Origin: Ophiodon elongatus
Taxonomy: Eukaryota > Chordata > Actinopteri > Perciformes > Hexagrammidae
Length of the DNA stretch: 64,000 bases
Direction: 5' to 3'
Assembly: GCA_016806645.1 (NCBI GenBank)
Contig: JACSYO010001972.1
Coordinates: 281,001-345,000 of the forward strand
A model generated the notes under the pieces. The model saw only the letters and a list, made by a program, of their open reading frames with translations, was not told the origin of the DNA and ran no database searches. A program made the position numbers and the translations under genes. Below, in pieces: positions 1 through 9,285 of the stretch (position 1 is its first letter; every line of letters begins with the position of its first letter).

Positions 1-670
1 CCCCACCACCACTTCTCCATATACACTTAAATCTTCCATTGCGGCGCCGTTGCCACTAGAGATGCTCGGGCGTGTAGTATTGTGGAGCCGTGTACAATTT
101 CTCGCAATTTTCTGTTTGGATTTTTAACAAGACTCAAAAACATAGTAATTCACGTAGAACCTTTATATAAGAATGTGACAAAAAACGTCTTAACTTTTCC
201 ATGAGGGCGCGATTTTTTCTTTTTTTTTTTAAAGATACTACCATTGCCAAACCACTCCGTTGTGTTACCACTAATAAGGCCCTTATGACAAAGGCAAACA
301 ACAAAGGCATGTTGGTGCCATGAGTGCTATCAATTCATAAAGAGAATCTATTTTTCCTTGGGGCGAGGGAGTATTTATTGCACCTCCAGCCTGGAGAGTG
401 GAGTGCAGAGCGCTCTGCTAGAGGCCCAAATGGATTTTCAACTATGGACCCTAAACCTTTCAAACCGCAACGCCGCTGAATAGCAGTTAGAGGTTGCCAT
501 GCCAACGCCATCTAGAGGGACATTTCAGCTGCATCAGAGAGAAAGCTTGGCCAGATGTCTTCAACAATTTGCTCTGAAAAGATTCACCGTACGCCACGCT
601 CATTAGAGAGCAGCAATCAGAGGAACGGGGAGATACGTGGCTAGCTTTTCCTTCTGGATGGTACGTTTTC
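1..670. other. Unique sequence, no feature seen
   Basis: No coding frame, tandem array or repeat family was recognised here apart from short homopolymers (a T run near 220). Ordinary intergenic or intronic fish DNA. Confidence 0.5.
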
Positions 671-674
671 TCCA

Positions 675-682
675 TCTCTCTC

Positions 683-722
<40 letters not shown>
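675..722. repeat. (TC)n microsatellite
   Basis: A pure pyrimidine dinucleotide array of about 24 units with one TA interruption near 688. Short open frames across it encode only Ser-Leu or Arg-Glu repeats and are not genes. Confidence 0.95.
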
Positions 723-724
<2 letters not shown>

Positions 725-1567
725 ACCTTTTAGAAAAAATAGAAAAAACAGAGAGAGAAGATGGCCACTCAAAACATGGCAGTCCCCTTTGGATGTGCAG
801 CCTGTTCCTCTGGCTGTTTCTGGTGTATATTTTCTAAAATATTTATGTCTTATTTCTGCATCTGTGACATGCCCAGTTCAGTGTGCAGCTGACACGCTCT
901 GGCAGTGCAGAGAGGCATCTGGCCAACACAGAAGAGAGCAAGCAACTTTGTGAATTATTAATGGTATAAATCAACACCTGTGGTGTGGCTGACAGTTTGC
1001 AGAAGCAGGGAGGCTGCTGCTGCTGTCGGGCTTGGGATAAAGCTCTCCGACCAGCCAGGCCAGCAGCTGAATTGCCCAACATGGACATCAATTAACGAAC
1101 AGACTACACCTAAAACACAAGTCATTTCCTCCTGTGCTCAGCATTACCTTCAGACGTCCTCATGGCTCGCAATTTTCACCAATTATTTTTATTTATTTTT
1201 TTTTGCGCAGAACTCATTTAAAAACATCATGATTTGGAATATTTTGAAAATCTTGAAACTTACCTTTTTTTGTAAATGTATTTTTTTTTTTTTTTTTTTT
1301 TTTTTATTCTAACATTCTACTAAACCACTCAGTTTTCATTTTGAATAAGGCTGGATTACCATTCATTCAAAATGAGCAACTACACTGTGGCGCAAATATG
1401 TGTCTACTTTATGGTCATTTGGATAGTACATATTATTTAATATATGTTGTTTGATATGCGCAGTACAAACTTAAGTGTGAAGGACCTTAAGGTGGCTCTT
1501 GTATTATTAGCTAATCTTGAGGCCTTGTGTCAAAATCTAGTTTTAATATTTTTATTATTTCATTTGA
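723..1567. other. Unique sequence with a 25-base T run
   Basis: Mostly unremarkable. A run of 25 T lies at 1281-1305; it could be the A-tail of an old minus-strand retroposon, but no recognisable body adjoins it. No gene is supported. Confidence 0.4.
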
Positions 1568-1765
1568 CGTTCCTTCAACCCTATTTTCTCTAAGGCCTAT
1601 GTTTTCTTATCTTGATGCTACCTTAGCCCTATGTTCTCTCAGCTTTGTTCCCTCACCCCCATGTTCCCTCAGCCCTATGTTCCCTCAACCCCATGTTCCC
1701 TCAGATCAGTACCTCCACTGGTGCCATGCCATTGTTCCAATGGCCCATGACCACCTGGATATGAA
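1568..1765 (+). repeat. Family E: degenerate 16-bp minisatellite with fragment of its host element
   Basis: The array is built on the unit TGTTCCCTCAGCCCTA. Unit starts fall near 1600, 1616, 1632, 1646, 1662, 1678 and 1694, a 16-bp step with one 2-bp loss. It is followed by CCATTGTTCCAATGGCCCA (about 1729-1747), which matches the unit type seen in the arms of the palindromic element at 25.8-26.4 kb and beside the second array at 34.4 kb. The array and the arm units therefore travel together as one repeat family. Coding potential is nil. Confidence 0.75.
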
Positions 1766-2285
1766 AATGCTGTAATTAGGATTGTTGTATTCATGATTAT
1801 AAATCCATTATTTCTTGCATTATAATCACATTAAATACATATTTGAATCAAAATCAGAAATCCAAAGCCAAGTCAAGCAGTTTTGGTGAGTTGCAGGCGT
1901 GAAGGCCAACCCTATCGTCGAGCAAAAACATCAATACTGGATGATTCTGAAAACCCTTGGATTCAATGCCAATTTAAAAAAAGAAATCTGGCCCATTCCA
2001 ATGTCTGCACAATGCAACTATGATATGGTAGAGATGAGGGACAAAGTGTGTTTATGGTAGTAAAAAAGCAAACATTGTTGGCAGGGCTGTGAAAGGAATG
2101 TGAACTCTTGTTGTTGTTGCTATTATATACAGCCGCCCATATACTTCAATTCATCAGGACCTTTCATCGTTTTTAGATTCTTTGTTCCCCGTGGAGCCAC
2201 ACGAGAAAAACAAGGTATTCTTCAAGAATTCAAGGTAACGTGGGGTGAGTAACTTATAAACAAAGGGTCACTTGTGAATGTTGCT
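1766..2285. other. Unique A+T-rich spacer
   Basis: Nothing recognised: no long open frame, no inverted ends, no tandem array beyond a short TTG run near 2110. Confidence 0.45.
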
Positions 2286-2520
2286 ACATTTTTTTATTAT
2301 TTTCAAAATAAACGTCTGTCTTCATAGGAAACATCTTAGGGTTTAGACAACAAAGGTTAGGTTTAGGAAAAAACGAATTGTCATTTTGGTTTAAATGACT
2401 ACGGAAGTGCCGTTACAATAGTTGCAGGATACGTGACAAATCAACAGTGACACACGGGGCAACAAACAGCGGTCACCTGGGTGAAAGATCCCTGCTCATC
2501 TATGCGCCCGTTGAGCAGAC
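2286..2520 (+). mobile_element. Dispersed repeat family B, copy 1
   Basis: Shared blocks define the family: TTTTCAAAATAAACGTCTGT with CATAGGAAAC, then TTAGGTTTAGGAAAAAACG, then ACACGGGGCAACAAACAGCGGTC-like sequence with CCTGGGTGAAAG. The same order occurs at 3.95, 27.45 and (inverted) 49.6 kb. No coding frame is present. I recognise this as a common noncoding percomorph repeat but cannot assign its class. Confidence 0.6.
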
Positions 2521-3300
2521 CATGGGTGTGAATCCATAAATCAAAGTGCATGTAGTGATATATGTGGCACTACGGGCCATCCTCCCATTGGACTTAGCTA
2601 AGCCGAATCAAATGCTCTGGCTTAGAGAGCCACACGGCAATCCAGACCTGGCCCGGGAGGCCCTCCTTGTTTAACGGGGACCAGGCTATTCCTGAGCTCT
2701 GATAGGCTGTGCCGACCAGGTCCTCCGCGATAAGGCAACAAAGTGAAATGGACTGCTCAATAAACCCCGCCCCCCGCACACCCCCCCACACACACACACA
2801 GACGGTGGCAGTAAAGTTGATCAGGAAGCACTCCGGCTCTGCGGGGTGACAGCCACAGTCTCCCTGTGGCGATGTCGCAGAGTGAAGGATGGCCCTGAAG
2901 CTGAGCTCTGACATGTGAGGCTGACTGCAGTCACACTCCCTCTGTACGGGCATGTGATAAATCACAGCCACTGGTGTGCCCCTCCATAGCTCCGGTTGGT
3001 TTTAGATTATTGTGCACCACGATGACTAAATTTGCAATACTGTAAAGTATGCAATTTTTCACCGAGCTGTGTTTGTCACAAACAGAAGACGTCCGTCTGA
3101 CATTCTGTATTGGATTGATTTTGGAAAAGCATCAGAATCTGTTGCGCTGCCCTTCCTTATGTACAGATGTGCTGTGGGGTGGTTAAATGAAAATATGTTT
3201 TAGGGGATGATAATGACAAAGTAGTCATGTTTAAACACCTGTTATCCATCTGTCATGGGAAAGAGACAGTGTTGTAGGATTTGGTGTCATCTCTGCGTTT
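2521..3300. other. Spacer with a G+C-richer block and a short (CA)n
   Basis: About 2590-2990 is richer in G+C than its surroundings and has a (CA)n stretch at about 2787-2801. A 125-codon minus-strand frame (2594-2971) spans this block, but the frame crosses the CA run, has no recognisable domain and is not supported as a gene. The block could be a conserved noncoding element. Confidence 0.3.
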
Positions 3301-3307
3301 TGTTGAC

Positions 3308-3870
3308 TGTATATAAGCAGTGAACGTAGTCGTGATGTCACCCATTGGCTTGTTGACTGCGGTTTTGAAGCCTCTAGTTCGTCATTTTGGCCGTCGCCAT
3401 CTTGTTTATTTGCAACCAGTGAACGGAAGTTACCATATTTGGACTGCGGAGGAGTGACACCGTGGTAGTGACGCCGTGGTAGAGACGCCGTGGTAGAGAC
3501 GCCGTGGTAGAGACGCCGTGGTAGAGACGCCGTGGTAGAGACGCCGTGGTAGAGACGCCGTGGTAGAGACGCCGTAGACGGCTCTGGTAGCGACCTGTCA
3601 ATCCCAAGGTAGCCCCGCCCTAAAGCATCCCCTGCTTTATGGTCTGTTTGACTCTAAATGGATCATAATTTACTAAATGAACATCATGCTGTATTGAAGA
3701 AGACTTGGAACTAGAGATTGAGACCATGAACTCATGTTCACAATGTTTCCTGAGGTAATAAATTAAGTGAGAAGTAGGATAATTTTCCCATATACTTCTA
3801 TACAACCAGAGTCGCCGCCCCCTGATGGCCATTGGAAAGAATGCGACTTTAAGACACTGCACTTTAAACC
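3308..3870 (+). mobile_element. Dispersed repeat family A, copy 1 (carries an expanded minisatellite)
   Basis: Landmarks in order: TATATAAG start, GATGTCACCCATTGGCTTGT, GGCCGTCGCCATCTTG (YY1-like core, about 3391-3404), TACCATATTTGGACTGCGGA, CGACCTGTCAATC, GGTCTGTTTGACTCTAAATG, GAACATCATGCTGTATTGAA, and an end near ACTTCTATACAACCAGAG. Four other copies share this order (39.7 and 46.2 kb inverted, 53.9 and 60.8 kb direct). No frame survives between copies, so the element looks non-autonomous. This copy is the only one with the 14-bp array at 3457-3576. Confidence 0.75.
3457..3576. repeat. 14-bp minisatellite, about 8.5 units
   Basis: Unit ACGCCGTGGTAGAG. The first unit (3457-3470) has two differences, and the seven from 3471 to 3568 are identical, followed by a partial unit. 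It lies exactly where other family A copies have a single short stretch between GGAGTGAC/GGAGTGGC and GGTAGCGACCTGTC. The near-perfect identity implies recent expansion. Confidence 0.95.
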
Positions 3871-3944
3871 ATGACGCTCTACGTACACCTCTAGTGTCAG
3901 TTTTGCACGCGTCAGTGTCAATACACGCTTATTATAGCATAGTG

Positions 3945-4185
3945 TGCTTTCAAAATAACAGGAAGTCTTCTCAGGAAGTTAGGTTTAGCGAACAAAACCA
4001 CTTAGTTAGGGTCACTACCAAGCAGAGTCAAGTGACTGATTTAACAAAAGGTCAACTTTACTTTTAGGTTTGCACGAGACACAAACGACGGTCTCCTGGA
4101 TGAAAGTCCTGTGTGCGTTTGACCCATCAACAGTATGTTGCGGTTCCGTGACTTCCGCATACACATCTAAATGAGCGCCGGTTGT
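3945..4185 (+). mobile_element. Dispersed repeat family B, copy 2
   Basis: Contains CTTTCAAAATAACAGGAAG, then GTTAGGTTTAGCGAACAAAA and CCACTTAGTTAGGGT, then GAGACACAAACGACGGTCTC, CTGGATGAAAGTCCTG and GTTTGACCCATC. The order matches copies at 2.3 and 27.45 kb and the inverted copy at 49.6 kb. Noncoding and old. Confidence 0.7.
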
Positions 4186-4740
4186 CACTGAGGAGCACTG
4201 ACCAAGCTGCGTTATGTGACGCCCCCCTCCCCTATATCTTTTAAAAATCTTTAGATCTACATAACCTGGTTGGCAAAAAAAAAAAAAAAACGGCCAGTTC
4301 TACATGTATGATTACACAATCTCCATTATTTTTAAAGGGCATGATTTTACTGAGCCACATTCCTTCTGAAACAAACTCTTCTGGAAGTGAAGACCGACGT
4401 GCAGAACGACGGGTGAATAGCGGAGCCTGCGATACTATTGAGAGAAGGAGCAAGGCCAGGAAACAGAACACATTATTGTTGGTGAGTTTAAAAGAAAAAA
4501 GAAGAAGATGAAAGAAGTACAACACGCCGTTGCGTTTCTTAAGGCTGGTAATGGACCGGTGAATGCAGCCGCATCAGGCCACAGTCAATGCAGTCCTTTC
4601 ACATGCCTGGTGCATTATTAGCATAAAAGATTTTGCTCAAGTTCATCTGAAATGCATTAGGAGATGTAAAAAAGGAAAACCTGTAAAACAAAGCTGCCTA
4701 AGTGATTAAAAATAAACCTTGAATTAGAAACTTTATTTTC
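4186..4740. other. Spacer, nothing recognised
   Basis: A+T-rich sequence with an A run of about 16 near 4276-4290. Short open frames on both strands (94 codons at most) show no domain and no family resemblance. Confidence 0.4.
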
Positions 4741-5340
4741 TTTGTCACCCCCTCCTCCCCCCTTTGGACCACAACCAGCCTGTTAATGAGCCCACACGTG
4801 TCTGAGCATATTAGCCAGCCACCCTCCAATATCAGTGATGGGGAGGTGGCACATAAAGACCCGCTACCCCCCCCCCCCACCCCTCGAGAACCCTCCTCCT
4901 CCCCCCACCCAACACACACACACTGTTGACTTTCCCCTGTTTCTAATCAAGCCTTTTGTCTCAAAGTCGACCGAGATAAGAGTGGGAATAAATTGTCAGC
5001 CTCTGCTGTTTATCAGGGCCCCGGTTGGTTGTTTCGCTCCGTGTGTTTGTCAGCACATCATTAGGGGCCCCGGCGGACGGCTAATTAGTTGTTTATTCAC
5101 CAAGCTGATTAGAAGCGGGACTCGCATTGTGCCTTGCTCCGTGGGATCCTGCGCGGAGATGCTGTGCCTCTCGGTCGGAGCTTTGACACTCATTTCCTCC
5201 TCTCGTTTCTGTTTCCAGAAAGCAAGAAGCCGCGGGAAAGTCATGAGCCGGTGACAGATCGCCGAGGCAGTTTTCAGCGGCGAGAGGGCAACCGCTTGAT
5301 TCCCAATACCTTTGAAATTCTTTTACTTTTTGCGGGCCTT
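4740..5340. promoter_or_regulatory. Candidate conserved noncoding element block
   Basis: Unique, moderately G+C-rich sequence with regulatory-type motifs. TAATTA at 5082-5087 is followed at once by a forkhead-like TGTTTA (5090-5095) and then GCTGATTAGAAG. GGGGCCCC (5063-5070) is a perfect palindrome. A C run (about 4867-4878) and a short (CA)n near 4914 interrupt the left part. Several overlapping frames stay open in different registers, which suggests low stop density and not coding. The call rests on composition and motif density; no alignment was possible. Confidence 0.35.
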
Positions 5341-5689
5341 TGAAACACTCTGCCCCGAATTCCCAGTGTGCAAATTCCACCGCAGTTTTGTACATCCCTT
5401 TCCAACTGAAACCAATCGTTGTCGTATCAAAACCAAATGTCACGTCATCTCCTACTCGCAATACAAATATGCATGTTTTTCTTCATAAATCCAAGGACAG
5501 TCAAACACAAACTTTTTTTGTTATTTATAAATTTCACCTCTGTTTGTCATTTCCTGCAATTTCCAGCAATAAAAGGAAGCCAAATCGCCACAACCCGACA
5601 GAATAAAAGGGCACACCATACACACAATTCTGGAAGTGCATCATAACAAGCCGTCCTGCCACTTATAAATCTCAAACATTTATTTTTTT

Positions 5690-6010
5690 GCATTTTTGAT
5701 GTTGCCGCCTGCTCCGCGCGCCGCCAGCAGGGGCTGCTTTTATTGATTTGTTCTCCTGCTAAGCTAATCAGGACCTGCCGTTTATGGGCCACGGAGGCAG
5801 GCAGACACTTAGAGCGCCCCAGAGACGGCAGTTTAGAGCCCGGTTGTCCACAGCGAAAGCAAGAGATAAGATTTTATTACGCCTCCCGAACTCTAAATAA
5901 AACCGCAGCGCCATAAAAGCTGGAATGCGGCGGCACAAATTCATTCCCTCTGTGTCAGCCAGGTGCTGTCTTAATCTCCCCCTGAATATGTCAAACACAC
6001 TTTACTCCCA
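5690..6010. promoter_or_regulatory. Candidate conserved noncoding element with CpG cluster
   Basis: Starts with a CpG-dense stretch (CTCCGCGCGCCGCCAGCAGG, about 5714-5733) and continues through TTTATGGGCC, GATAAGATTTTATTACGCC and CCATAAAAGCTGG, motifs of the HOX/CDX and GATA kind. Not repetitive within the window. No coding frame is credible. The assignment is by pattern only. Confidence 0.35.
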
Positions 6011-7768
6011 TTGCACGAGGACAAGTAGCTGCTGTGCAGGGGCTATTCATTCAAATTTATGTAAAGTCAAAGGCTTGTGATTGTTACATAGCATCTCACT
6101 AAGCATCTATAAATCATCTACACAATTTCCCCATGAATCAAATATATAGTACAGACAAAACTCAGTCTTAATAAGTCATTTAACAAGTAGTTCCTCTTAA
6201 AACAAAAGAAAAAAATGAGATGACACAATTTGTCTTAATAAGACATCTGATCCGATTCAGTGCTGTCTTCAGTGTCGTGAAAAATGTCATTTCACCGGTA
6301 AGAAGTGGAGTTATTTAAAAGGTGTGATGTGTGATCCCTGGCCTCACACTCCAAATAACTAGGGGGCAGTATTTCACCTCTCCTATCGGGTCCATGCAAT
6401 CTATATTTACAGTCATCACCTGGGAAAACAAACTACTAACTAACAGCAGGGAAAGAATACGCAAAATTGTATCAAACTGACAGCCGGTCCAAATAACAAC
6501 GCTAATTTTCACATGTGGCGTTGGCTTGTGTTTACGTCACCCATTGGTGTGTTGACTGTTCCACTAGCCGGGGGGCTGTACGGTGCAGGTATGCTTTTTT
6601 TTTTGCCGGATTGAATCCGAAGTAGCAGAAACGAGAAAGCAACCTTCACAAATAAAAGAAAATATCAAAATGTACCCAAACTTTATACCTTCGATGTGAT
6701 CGACAAGAAGCAGCTCTTCTTCTTTGTTCTGTCATGTTGTTCTGAGTGCAGACTGAAAGATATGACTCACTATCGCCTCTCAGGTAACAAATGGTATTAC
6801 AGGCCATTCAGATCCTTGCCGGTTGGCAGTAGATTTCTCTGCAGTTCGATACCTTGTTGTATTTGGCATTGCATCAAAACTGTTACTTCCATACATTCTT
6901 TTTGATAATAGTTGTAGATTTCTTTGAATGTTTTTAACTAAAATACTTGCCAGATGTTACACATTGCACCTTTTTTTTGCAACACAGACTGATCTTCTTC
7001 TTCGATATTGGTTCATAACGGGGAATTCCAGTAATTTATTATTGCACTTTGACAGTTTTCGTTTATTGAACCATTATTGCAAGTTCCCCAACATTATGCA
7101 TGCATGCGTCCAAAATCGAGTTCAAATTCCTTTACCAAAATTTTACAGAGCTCCTAAAAATTTATAAAAAATGAAAGTAAAAGTAACTTAATACAAAGTA
7201 AACACTGGGAAGACTACTCACAAATGCAAACTAATTTGACAAAAATTTGAAATGGCATTATGGCATCATTTTATTGATGTGTGCCATGCCTAGCTCTGAG
7301 GTTATAAAGTTGTTTCCAAGACATCTGGTCATATTTGTGTCCCTAGATACCATCTCATTCGTGGTGAGTGTGGGCTGAGGGGGGTGGGGAGGCAGAGGAC
7401 TGCCTGCTGTTGAATTCTTCCCAGTTGACTGAGAAGAGACCCAGCATTGGGAGTTTGCACAATGTGATTGATGCCTTTCTTTCTACCGGTGGCCGCAACC
7501 TGCCAACTCAATTGTTTCATTGCCGTCAAACAAACACTGGTTCGGACAGAGGGGACGACTGGAACAACACAATGAAGTGTGAGGAGTGACTGATCCCTGA
7601 ATGCTTACTCTCCAGGTCTCATCCCTGGTTAAACATTAACCATCTGATAGTGGCGCAGTGTCAGTCCACTGCAGGTGAGCTGTGATAACATGGCAACATT
7701 CAAACGGCATAAGCATTCCCCAAAACATTGAGCTCCCAGCAACGGACAAAATCACAGCAAAGTCTCCA
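6011..7768. other. A+T-rich spacer, nothing recognised
   Basis: No tandem array or repeat family was assigned. A short stretch near 6530-6560 (GTCACCCATTGGTGTGTTGA) resembles one block of family A but lacks the others. Short open frames (79 codons or fewer) have no recognisable features. Confidence 0.4.
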
Positions 7769-7802
7769 TCCTTGTTGGTAAATACTCATTTACCAACAAG
7801 GA
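7769..7802. other. Perfect 15-bp-stem hairpin
   Basis: TCCTTGTTGGTAAAT (7769-7783) is followed by the 4-base spacer ACTC and by its exact reverse complement (7788-7802). It sits in otherwise unique sequence and is not part of any repeat recognised here. It could be a small foldback insertion or a structured RNA segment. No T run or terminator context is evident. Confidence 0.9.
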
Positions 7803-7910
7803 CGCAAGCTCCAAGCATGAATAGAGCGTTTATGCTCTATGCGCTGCATTATTCTCTAAAATGCCAAAGAGATAAACCAACCTCCACAAGGCCGAGGAGG
7901 AATTGTAATT

Positions 7911-7944
7911 AATTATTATTATTATTATTAATTATTATTAATTA
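7911..7944. repeat. (ATT)n microsatellite
   Basis: Imperfect ATT/TTA trinucleotide array ending in TTAATTAACG. Confidence 0.9.
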
Positions 7945-8059
7945 ACGCGTAGGCCGCGGTTATGCAATTTTCTGCCGTGAGTGCCGGCTTCACTACAGCC
8001 AGTATAAACTAAGCTTTAGCCTGCTTACAAATAGAGTTTTCATTCTGCTGATGTAGCTA

Positions 8060-8190
8060 GATCACCAAAATATTTGAAGAACATGAATATGTGTGCCAGA
8101 TTTCAGAACAATCCATCCAATATTTGTCAGAAATGTTTGGTCCGTCTGGACCAAAGTGGTGGACTAACCGGCCACCGGCATGGCAAAGAA
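8060..8190 (+). mobile_element. Fragment of a common teleost dispersed repeat (LINE 3' region type)
   Basis: The line ACAATCCATCCAATATTTGT followed by GTCTGGACCAAAGTGGTGGA is a widespread fish repeat motif that I associate with the 3' untranslated part of RTE-like LINEs. That attribution is from memory and is less sure than the fact that it is repetitive. It has no open reading frame. Confidence 0.45.
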
Positions 8191-8842
8191 AAACAATCCT
8201 GAAGCTCTATTGCAGCCTCTTAAAGCTGCAATGATAATTTCACAGCATCTCAGATGTCAAAGACGCTTTGTGCGATCAAAATTACACCTGACCTCCAACC
8301 CGGTCTTCTTCCTGAGAGGTTTATAGTTATTATAACAACACACTACTTCCTCCTTTGCCTCTCAGCTACAACAGTAATTATTCACACAATCACAAAAGGT
8401 TGCTTATCAGGGAAAGGTGAGGACAGTCTCCGTTTGTCAATGCCTTCCAAAACAACCCATATAACCATGAGCCATTCCAGACAGGATTCGTGGGAGCGCT
8501 TTCTAATCGTTCACCTCTATGATTAAGGTCTGGTTAATTTGAAGCATCTAAAGCTACTTGGTTAGGGCTAAATATTTTATGGTAAACAAAAAAAATACAT
8601 TAACTGCTAATAGGAGAAGGAACACTCCTCGGGTTCTGAAATCACAAAGTGTGAACAGCCAACCATCTGCCATGACCTCCTCATTGTGGAAGTATTTTTG
8701 CAGTTTAATAACCACATCACATTATAGGCCTTACAAGTCTATATTTTTTGTATGTGTTTTGCGAAAATTAGCAATATGAGACAATACAAAATTAATTACG
8801 TGGGTTCAATGGATTGTGCTAGTCCCAAATCCTGGGTCAATT

Positions 8843-9285
8843 AATGAGTGACATGAGCAAAAAGCTATCATTTAGCTGCCTGGAGCACAATCACTACAGT
8901 CTAATCTTTTGTACATTCTTTGTTTCGCGACCATCCCTGATTCCAAGCTGTTCTGCAATCACCCCTCCACAATCCATCTTTAAATTCCGCATCTCCGTAT
9001 TCTTTACTTTGTTTGTCGTCAAGTGCTTTGTGCTAGGAGACGAATGAACAAAGTGTATTAGCTTATCAGATGCCATTTTGGATGATGACGTTTCCTGAGT
9101 GGTCAAGCAATTCTGACGGACGCCAAAAAAAACATAGGAAATCAAACCTGTTTCGAAAACTTTGAGGGGCGAAAGTTCCGAAATTGTTGTGGAAACATTG
9201 CTGAGACAACATAAGGTACTATTTACTTTTAAACGTGTGATATTTCGGACAAAAAACACAGACTTGGTTTGTGAAGGCCTTAAGT
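8843..9285 (+). mobile_element. Dispersed repeat family C, copy 1
   Basis: Aligns by eye with 42,481-42,862 in the same orientation and with 58,020-58,330 inverted. Shared blocks: ACATGAGCAAAAAGCTAT, ACATTCTTTGTTTCG with CCATCCCTGATTCC, GCTTATCAGATGCCATTTTG followed by GATGATGACGTTTCC, and ATTTCGGACAAAAAACAC. The minus strand here is open for 143 codons (8894-9325), but the other copies are open only in short overlapping parts, so an active coding element is not shown. Class unknown. Confidence 0.65.

Noticed and set aside
2594..2971. 125-codon minus frame
   Set aside because: Includes Cys-Val text from a (CA)n run and shows no family resemblance.
3374..3607. 77-codon minus frame with a 14-residue repeat
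   Set aside because: The frame is the translation of the 14-bp minisatellite inside family A; 14-bp units read as a 42-base, 14-residue period. No independent coding signal.
6515..6570. Possible sixth family A copy
   Set aside because: Only one block (GTCACCCATTGGTGTGTTGA) matches; the neighbouring family landmarks are absent.
7650..7690. tRNA-like SINE head (AGTGGCGCAGTG)
   Set aside because: No B-box (GGTTCGAAT-type) follows at the expected distance, and no SINE body or tail is present.
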